64,000 bases of DNA from Ischnura elegans (taxonomy: Eukaryota; Arthropoda; Insecta; Odonata; Coenagrionidae), in the NCBI RefSeq assembly GCF_921293095.1, contig NC_060246.1, positions 87,913,030 through 87,977,029 of the forward strand, written 5' to 3'. The notes beneath the pieces are model-generated. The model had not been told where the DNA came from, ran no database searches, and worked only from the letters and a program-made list of their open reading frames with translations. Made by a program: the position numbers and the translations under genes. The number at the start of each line of letters is the position of its first letter. Positions within the stretch are counted from its first letter, which is position 1. This document shows, piece after piece, positions 55,740 through 64,000 of this stretch.

Positions 55740-57565
55740 CTTGCGGGGTGGTGTGTAGAATATTTTTTTAAATTAGTGGTGATTTCTACAAAAGATACTT
55801 AGCAATTTGTGGTGGTAAAAAAAAATTGGGGCGTTAAAAAAACAGAGAAGTCTAAAGTGGGAGTATACGAAATATGGTAACAATATCGAGAGGTAGGATA
55901 TAGATGAATATTTTTTAGCAAAAAAGTGGCGATTTCTCGAAAGGATACGCTGCGATGTGGTGGATAAAAAGAACTTGGACGTTAACAGCAGCAGAGAAGT
56001 CTAGGGTGAAAGCATTTATAATGTGGTGCTACCGAAGAATGATGAAAATATAATGGATACATTGATTGAGTGATTAGGAAGTGCTATGAGGGTGGAAGAA
56101 AAGAGAAGTCTTTTGAAAGCATAAGAAGAAGGCGGACCTCGAAAATTCACGCCTTTGCCTTAAAATTTTGAGGATACATAAAGCATGGAGTTAGCCCTCC
56201 TCAATATTTGCCTCTTTTTCAAACGTGAGAGTTACTTCTGAGGAAGTACGGAGTAAAGATTTTCATGCTTCAGTCACAGGAAACTATAGAGAATGCTGCA
56301 CTCTGCGTAGTCAGAATATTTCTGCATAATAGTTTAAGCCATACTTCGTGAAAAAATACCGATTGAATAAAAATTCCGCTCATGGAACCGAGATCATGGT
56401 TCCATCTTTTTGCATTTCAAGTTGCTGCAAAGTATACATCTAAAGTAGGCTCTTAAGTATCTATCACTAGCCAAATGGAAAAATGTGGAAGGTGGAAGGA
56501 GCTGTTAATCGAATTTTCTCCCTGAGGCTTGCTTGCTGCTTTGAGTATGTTTCTTGGCCTTATTTCTAAGTTATACGTAATTTATGAGAAAATAAGAAAC
56601 AGTATTTTTTTAAGATTAAATTAGCTAAAAACGTCTTTTAAGTATTTTTTAAGTTTAAATATACATGCCAATAAATAACTGAATTAGTCTGTAGCGTATG
56701 CAAGTTTCGCTATTCAGAGATAAAAATACTGTTGTTTACTTATCCATTATATCTTATTCATACTATTGATTAAAACTATTTTCCAAAATTACTTTTGCGT
56801 TTTACGCAGTTCTTATTTGCGTTAATACAATTTCAAAATTTTTTATTTATATTTCATCTCTTTTTTGTAGTATGTGTATTATCAATTTGGTAATAGCTAT
56901 TTGCACGAGCTCTGTACGTGTTTAATTACACGTAGACAGAATTATTTAATAATCCTAATGTATATTAAGATCTTCATCTGCCTTACTCCGTGGTACCCGG
57001 ACCATTCAAGCCATCTCCTTCCTCTATACCTCCTCTAGCACGTATGTTTCCTCGCCCATTATAGCAAGAATTTTCATTTTGTCATTTTCCATTTTACCCT
57101 TTGCATCATAGTCCACTGTACTCATCAATTCTCTCCCTAAAATTTGGGCTCTTTGTCATCCTTTTCTCTGAAATCCCGCATTACTCTCTTAGTATATAAA
57201 TATATGCAAATAAAGGCCTATTTTTAGGCCAGTTTTTTTCATGGTATTTTCACTAACTGTCCTTCTTCTTTCATCATTCTTTCAAAATCATAGAAATAAC
57301 TGCAGTGTCGTACCTACTCTAGTTTTTCTACCTAACCTTTTAAGCAATAAGTGGATGTAAAAATCAATGGTAGATGTGAGGCTAGATGAGATTTCTCGTT
57401 CAGGGGACCAGATGAGTAATTGGAGAGACGGATTCCTAAAATAGTTAGGGACGAATAATTTTCATTGCTCATTTCCCACACTTGTGTTGACCTTTCCCTT
57501 TTCACTCGCACATGTAATTCAGAATTTAATGAAACAGGCGTTATTAAAAATATAAAATTAATTAA
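55740..57565. other. AT-rich, no gene recognised
   Basis: No ORF or repeat that could be supported. Confidence 0.5.
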
Positions 57566-57569
57566 CTCT

Positions 57570-57900
57570 GTAGTTGTGAGTGACTCCGAAAAAGGGTTGA
57601 CGTTGAGTGAGTGTCTTCATAAAAGCATGCCCAGCCTGATTGTTTTCCAATAAACTGGGGTAATGTAAAGGAATATATGGATCTGGAAGGGTAGACTTCA
57701 GGGTTCCGTCCACGATGTCATTTTGATGGCTACATTTCACCTACGGTTCTGTAGGCGTCCTCAGGCCAAGCTGAAGCACGGCCAGTAATATAGTTCACCC
57801 TGGCCTAAGGGCACCTATAGCACAGTAGGTGAAATCATCAAAATGACAACTCCGACGGAACCAGGAAGTTTATCATACTTCGAACCTGAACGCCGCGAAA
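57570..57900 (-). repeat. Inverted-repeat unit, second copy
   Basis: Reverse-orientation relative of 48601-48960. It carries the same internal inverted arms (about 57700-57765 and 57800-57850), the same AACAATCAGGCTGGGCATGC segment, and the GGTTTTCGCGGCGTTCAGG-type junction (here ATGTTTTCGCGGCGTTCAGG) to the retrotransposon tail. Confidence 0.8.
57731..57765 (-). ncRNA. Hammerhead-like motif, best-formed core
   Basis: The minus strand has CTGAGGA, stem II GCCTAC/GTAGGT with loop AGAACC, GAAA, then TGTA. Flanking TGGC and GCCA can pair as stem I. Conforms to CUGANGA-stem-GAAA, with a minimal stem III. Confidence 0.45.
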
Positions 57901-58590
57901 ACATTATTTATTATAGTATTCTACCGATTAAGGTAGGTTTCCATGGAGTACTAAAGAAGTAATGTGGGACCTTCGTTCTTCAATTCACTGTAAGGTCTAC
58001 TTCCTTTCAATCTATCTAAAAATCCTATTCTATGCCTTCCCCTCCCTCGTTTACCTAACATTCTACCTTCTAACACCGTTTTCAACATCTCCTCCCCGCT
58101 AAGGACTCGCCCCACCCAAACCTTCTGCCTCCTCCGTGTCTCTCCTCACTCACCATGTCCAGCACTTCGTCGTTTCTCCTCCCATCCGTCACCTTCTCCA
58201 TTCTTCCCCATACCCACATCTCGAATGCCTCCAATCTTCTCTCGTCCTCTTTCCTCAGTGTCCACGTTTCCGCACCGTAGAGAGCTCTTCAGTCCAGATC
58301 GAACTCTTCACTAACCTTTTCTTTAAACTCTTACTCAACGATCCTCTCATAAGCTCCTTCCTGTTCATGAACGCCCCCTTTGCTAATGCAATTCGCTTCC
58401 TGAAGTCTTTACTACTGTATGCGTTGTACTCTAATGTGCTGCCTAAATAGTTGAATTGCTCTACCTACTCAAGCTTCTCCCCACCTACTTTTATCTTGAG
58501 TCTCACATTCCTCGCTCGCAATGTTTTACAAAACCGCATTAACTTGGTCTTCTTTTTGACATCAGACAAAAGTATATGGCTCTGGTACGG
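57900..58590 (-). pseudogene. Non-LTR retrotransposon, RT thumb region to 3' end
   Basis: The longest copy of the family. The minus strand reads DVKKKTKLMRFCKTLRARNV, RLKIKVGGEKLE, a stop, VEQFNYLGSTLEYN, then IALAKGAFMNRKELMRGSLS and KSLKKRLVKSSIW. After a small frameshift come AETWTLRKEDERRLEAFEMW and VWGRMEKVTDGRRNDEVLDM. These are the thumb and C-terminal parts of a LINE reverse transcriptase. Beyond that, the frame decays, and the copy ends with the conserved TTAATCGGTAGAA (as TTCTACCGATTAA at about 57920). The palm domain is missing beyond about 58590: a 5'-truncated dead copy. The clade (CR1/RTE-like or other) cannot be fixed from this part. Confidence 0.9.
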
Positions 58591-58609
58591 TTTTTTTCTA
58601 GGGTGCTTA

Positions 58610-58915
58610 TTTCAGCTTCGCGCGTCCATGACTTTGTGGTTGCAAGGTTCAGGGGATGGAACTATCGAGGGTTTTGACGTCAAGGGAGCGCTTGACATCC
58701 GCGAGATATGACGAGTGAACGGGAGGCATTGCTGAATGGGTTCGCGACGCGTCGGTGGTTGTGGGTTGTGCGAGGGAGTTGCACGAGAAGTTAGGGGGAG
58801 GGGGAGGTTTGGCGCGAGTGTTGGCTGCCTGTTGCGCATTGTTCCCTGGCGTGGGCGGAGGAGTTGTGGGATCTTTCCGCGAATAATCATTTGTTTTAGC
58901 CAAAGCGAGCGACGG
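58610..58915. other. GC-rich block next to the retrotransposon
   Basis: Open on the minus strand (58612-58903, Pro/Arg/Ser-rich). It could belong to the 5' part of a retroelement or be host sequence; no motif recognised. Confidence 0.3.
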
Positions 58916-59321
58916 TCGTAAAATTCCTTATGCAGGAACCATACTTGTTTGTGGTAAAAAGTTCTTGCGTTGCTTTATTGATCCTCATCGTCAACCCCGT
59001 GATGCGGAAATTTCGTTTAAAATACCCTGAGGAGTGATAAATTAAATCGCGTTTAAAATGGTCGCTCCAAGAAGGTACGGTAATATGAAAATTTTTAATT
59101 TTTTTGTAGAGCTGTACGATGTGCGTAGGGGATAGATTAAATTTTTTATTATTTTGTTTTTTTTTAATGCAAGGGATGTAATGACGATGGTGAAATTTAA
59201 AAATATAGATGTCATAATGAGCCTTGTGCAAGTTATATTTGAGTCATGGCAGATATATTATGTGTGCAGGTTAAAAGAGCATTATAAATTATCGTAATGT
59301 CTACTTTTTGGTTTGAAGGGG

Positions 59322-59570
59322 ATCACGTTGTTGTGGTGTCTCGCATTGGCTTCCCTCCCCTGGGACTCGGGTTCAAATCCCGGGGGTGAAGGAGAAATTC
59401 CAGACTAGATCCCTGCTTGAGTGTTGTGTTGTGGATATTTCACATGGTTCCCCTGGTGACTTTCATTATTAGTCGGCCAATGCCGACGACGGGTTTCTCT
59501 CCTCTTCCTAACATACTCTTAACCCTCAAATGACCTCAGCTGTCGGTCACCTCCTCCAAATACCATACCA
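59322..59570 (+). mobile_element. tRNA-derived SINE, copy 2
   Basis: The head TTGTTGTGGTGTCTCGCATT, a perfect B box GGTTCAAATCC (59370-59380) and a body shared with 24741-25040 (GATCCCTGCTTGA, GACGGGTTTCTCTCC), ending CCTCCTCCAAATACCATACC. About 50 bp shorter in the body than copy 1. Confidence 0.8.
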
Positions 59571-62500
59571 TGTTGATTGAGTATATGCCGTTAAGCAATG
59601 TGTAAATCTCTGAGATCATTAGATTTAATATGCTTTATATTTTCTTCGCAGTTTAGCACAATTTGTCTCCGGGCACTCGTGATGCAATTTACATTAGTTT
59701 CGAAATCATAAGACTGGTTTCCAGCTGCCCGCCATAGTACTCCTTGCATTTTGCCATATCCGCTATTTCTCAGCCATTCTTCTTCCCATTACTTTTACTT
59801 ACGCCAATGATACCGTATTATAGAGGGTTGTTCATTATACTATTGTACCTATAGTGCGTCTTGTATCTCAGATATATGCGTTTTCGACTGTGTCAACTTG
59901 TCGACTTTGTGGCGACTGTTTACACGTGTCTCTATCTTCATAGTTTTATTAATACAGTTTCTGCCACAGTGTTATTTCTTTCCTGGATTACGATATTGGT
60001 TTTCTATTCATTTTTTATGGCGCATTACTTTAAATTGAAGAATATATTATTTCTTTATCTCGAAAATTTGATTGATACGATTCCCGCGTATATTCTTGCT
60101 GTTTGCAGAAGGTGCACAAAATCTAGAGGACTCCTCCCAGAAATATATAAAATGCCATTTCCGACATAATTTCTGAGTTAAGGTTCCATGATACATATTT
60201 TTAAACGTCGATGAAGCATCTTTATAAATTATTATAGTTATTAATGCTTAGTAAAACAAAGTAAATTTTTGCTGGATCATTAACCTATGCTTTGTTATGT
60301 GTATGATAAAGCAAATTATCTCTATAAGAGAAATAATTGAAAGGAGGTGTACGAAAACACAAAATGTATGTTTAAATTCCATGTAAGTAATATTTCCTTT
60401 AATTCTTAGCTGATGCCTAATCAGAAAGTAATCAAAATACGAATGCGGTATTTATCCCTTTTTAACCCAGAGCTGCTTCTGGTAGGAATTACATTTCAAG
60501 ACTTCTCATTTTAAAATGTGAAAAGTTTCTACTCAACCATGATTATTGTGGCAGCTACATATTTCGCCATTAAAATTTGCAACACTAAAAAGAAGAACAG
60601 GTAACTTAAACATTTCCTGAATCGAGCTTGAAATGTATAATTTTTTTATGCTACTAGAAGCAACTTTGTGTTATTATGGGTTTACTGAAAATGATTTTAA
60701 AGTCGTCTGATGAAGCAGGAAACTTATGATTCAGTATAATTTCACTGCTCTGTACCACAAGTTTTTATTAGCTGAGAAGATTTTAATCTATTGGTAAAGT
60801 ATTTTATAGCACTAGAATGTTCTAATTCCTCTGTTATCCGATTAGAGCCCTGTGGTCATTTTAAACTCTCAGTAAAGTAAATTAATTCAGTCAGTTAAGT
60901 AAATCAGTTGAAATTAAAACCTATAGGTATAGTAAAAATATTTTATACTTTTTAGTTTGAATTATCACTATCTATCTGGATATGATTACTTTGGTCCTGT
61001 TAAGAAGGTGTGCTAAAGTGAACTATTGATAGGCCCAAGATACTTTATTATTGTGAGTATTGAGAGTATTAAGAGTATTGTGGCATTCCCAACCCTAGGT
61101 CTAATGGGACCGGTGCTTATGTGGCTGTCTTCTAACCGTATTTGTGAATACCATTTACCTTATATCAAGCCTTTAAGTGATTCGCTTGATACGCCACCGA
61201 AAAAATTATCGTCACCTTAAAATCTATTCATAAAATCTTCCCCGAATATTTTGGTGGAGTTTTATGAGGAAGGGAAAACAATAGGGAAACAAATAAATAC
61301 AATAATGAGTGATTTTTACACTCGATTGATCTAAGTAGTTAGGGCAGTTTCGATAGAAAATTAGTATTCTATTTTTTCTAGTTGATTTTTTTTGTCCAAA
61401 TAACAGGTGAAAAGGTATTATAAAAAAAGCAAAATCCTAAGAAAAGTGAGAGAATTTTCAGAGGCAATAGTAAAATGTTTCCGTGATTTCCCCTTGTATT
61501 CATCAATATGGTCGAAAAATTGAAATTAGATGATTTAATAATATATTCATCGTGACTCTCTTGAGTCAGGATGGATCTTAAACGAATTATACTTCATTAA
61601 TATATCGCCGCAGTAAGTCAGTATTTTGCTGCGCTAGTTACGCAGAATCTAGTTTTAGGATGGGTGAAGAGAATGTAAAAGACATTTTTGGTGCCCTGTA
61701 TACCATGCAATTTCCCGAAAAATATTTTTTTTGCCGACTACTTTTATACTCGTGGCACTTTTATCTCATAGTAGAAAAAACCCTTTTCCGTACTTTGATC
61801 AACACCGGAAGTTCTTTTAGAATTTAGTGCTTCAAATAAATTCATATTTCGCTCAATTCGTCGATGTATCTGTAAAAAAGTTTTTTTTTCGAGGAAATCT
61901 TGTACAACTGTTGTTGAAATAGTGTGTGGGAAAAAGTGTAAACCTTATAAATATTTTGTGGAAATAGAGTGTACACCTTATGAAAATAAGTTCAAAACTC
62001 TTATTAAATCTTACAAAAACGCTTTCATTGAGTGGTTCGTGTACTGGCCAGTCTAAAAAAATCTCCTCGCTAATCGCTATTATTTCTGGAATACGTAATG
62101 TTTTATGGACTAAAAACAAAAAATTAGTGACAAAAAATCATTTATTTTAACTTGATTAGGTTATTAAAGATATTTTAGAAATCATTAAAAATCGTTAATT
62201 ACCTAATGAGAAATAATGAAATGAATTAAAAATGTAAGTAGCCGGAAACATACATTTATTCAAAGAATGTGTAAGAATATAAAAGGCCGTTAATGGCGTG
62301 CCACTTTCAGAATAACGAAACTAATTAAGCTGCTTTATCAATCGGGTAGGAATTTTTAGATCAATTAATACCCTGATTCAAATCAACTTCGCTGAAAATT
62401 ATGGGAGTGTTATTATTTAGTACGTCGTTGCCTCCGAATCTGGATACGGAATCAACGTATGTCCGACGCTGTATTTCATCATTAATTGTGATGGTACATG

Positions 62501-64000
62501 CAAATATTGAATAATTAGGTCATTATCAAGATAGTGGGTTAAAGAGTCGATAATGTGGATTTATGGCTGATTACTTACAAGAATTTGAAACAAATGTAAG
62601 GGGTAGGTTTTAATCAAAATGACACATCACTTCCGCTCGACCGACGTAATTTATATTTTTTTGACGACGATGTATCGTTCAAAGCCTACGGTTATCATCG
62701 TAGTATTTTCGATATGTAAAACTTAAACAGATCTAAAAAAGAGTAAATCAGCTTTCAACTAAAAAAAAATTATATCTGAGAAAAAAGGATGATATATTGT
62801 CTAATTTTAGAGGCAGGGAAATATTAATACTTTCCTTATAATGCTGTATCATGAGTTCTTCAAGGCAATAGCTTAAGATTTGAACAAATAATTCAACTAT
62901 AATTAATTACAACAAGTAAAAAGGATAAAATAAATCATCGACTAAAAGTGGAGCGAATATTATGCAACCTCTTCAGGATTTTCAGTGTTAGTAAAATGAT
63001 GTCGTTGCAGCATGCTGTCCCCTTCGACGTTACTGCTTTTGAAAGTGTTTAGTGGAGAACCGCACATTATTCCTGGGTTCAAAATTATCGGAATGCTAGT
63101 GAAGTACTCGTTTGTTTGGTTCAGATATGGCCATAAATATTCTTACAAAAGATGTGTCGTCAATGCTTCCCACCTATTTTCCCTATCTAGGCCAATTTCT
63201 TGTATTTAATTCTTACCACACTCAATGACTAAATTTGACATCCATAATCGATTTGATTGCCTCTCGATAGCCAAGCAATATTTCATCACCCTCCCGTAAT
63301 GTTGGTGATTAGAATGATTGTAATGATGTATTTATTGTTCTAAGCTTACTGAAAATGGATATAAAAATTGAATAATTGCAGTGGTCACGTATGTAATCAT
63401 GTCTATATTGATTGTTATGCGGGAGAAATATGGTCGAAACAAAATCGTGGATGGGCCATTTGAAAATGTTAGGTAATGCCTCAATGATAAAGGCAAGTAT
63501 TATAGGTATAATTGTTTAGTAATATCTTGCCTTTGGTGATGAAATAGATCTATTGAATTTATATATATATTTTGGCTTTTATTTTTATCAACCAAGCTCC
63601 CAAAATCACCGATTTTTATCACCCAAAATATTACGTTGGCAGTTTAAGACACAACAGTTTTCTAATGTGGACCACGATTATTTATATTTTCTTGGTTTTA
63701 ACGTTCATGGAGGCTACCAAAGGATTACTTCATACGGTAGTTGCATTTAATGCCACGTATCCGGCACTCTTAATATCCTTTGAATACCTAGAAATGTGTA
63801 TAATATCAGTATTTCTCGGGAAATAGTTCTCCCGGAGGTTATAGGGCAGTGAGGTCATAGAATGAGTGGTAGTCTCTCTCATAAAGAATATTATGATATT
63901 TGTGACGCAAAAGCGTTTTCGATCCACTGGTGAGCTCGCATATGTTTTCATTAATTCTTGGTTGCCGCCAAGCAGATTCTCGTTTTGGGATTTTGAGTCA
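59571..64000. other. Long AT-rich stretch, no gene called
   Basis: The only notable frame is plus 59861-60169, 102 codons with two hydrophobic segments (for example SATVLFLSWITILVFYSFFM). Without homology or splice support it is not called. Nothing else recognised to the window end. Confidence 0.45.

Noticed and set aside
59861..60169. 102-codon hydrophobic ORF, possibly a chemoreceptor-like exon
   Set aside because: No recognisable receptor motif, no acceptor or donor; AT-rich sequence readily encodes Phe/Leu/Ile runs.

Overview
This window looks like accessory, repeat-dominated genomic DNA from a large-genome arthropod, most likely an insect; the species cannot be named from sequence alone. 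The grounds are: AT-rich DNA with very low coding density; metazoan-type splice signals and a TATA element; and a mixture of hAT miniature elements, mariner, a Penelope-like element (PLE), non-LTR retrotransposon 3' ends, tRNA-derived SINEs and a Ty3/Gypsy LTR retrotransposon. Nothing prokaryotic was seen: no operons, CRISPR arrays, rRNA genes or intact tRNA genes.

1-11 kb: two copies of a TIR element (1.4 and 2.7 kb) and two hAT-type MITEs, each with a perfect 8-bp target duplication (4.0 and 6.0 kb). They surround the only plausible host gene. That gene lies on the minus strand and has two large, phase-compatible exons (10483-10810 and 7808-8105), with a possible short terminal exon near 5.6 kb. 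The intron between the two large exons holds a non-LTR retrotransposon tail split by a nested insertion of a palindromic tRNA-like element and a SINE.

11-26.5 kb: mostly non-coding. It holds a decayed PLE (about 16.86-19.29 kb) with inverted terminal repeats and a GIY-YIG domain remnant, a hammerhead-ribozyme-like motif in the inverted repeat, several palindromes, SINEs and two long foldback structures.

27-36.4 kb: a decayed copy of a widespread uncharacterised protein family (about 27.98-29.6 kb). It is followed by a complete Ty3/Gypsy retrotransposon on the minus strand (30330-35632) with identical 193-bp LTRs, a 4-bp target duplication, gag and an uninterrupted pol. A textbook -1 ribosomal frameshift signal joins gag to pol: slippery GGGAAAC, a 7-nt spacer, and an 11-bp stem whose loop contains the gag stop. 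This is the youngest and best-preserved object in the window. A two-unit tandem duplication follows it.

36.4-64 kb: AT-rich and largely featureless. It contains an internally deleted mariner (40.3-41.06 kb), a perfect 20-bp-arm hairpin, a 51-codon ORF resembling a signal peptide, two inverted copies (48.3 and 57.6 kb) of a composite of retrotransposon tail plus hammerhead-like inverted repeat, a GC/GA-rich block with a possible minus-strand TATA promoter (55.1 kb), and further SINEs.
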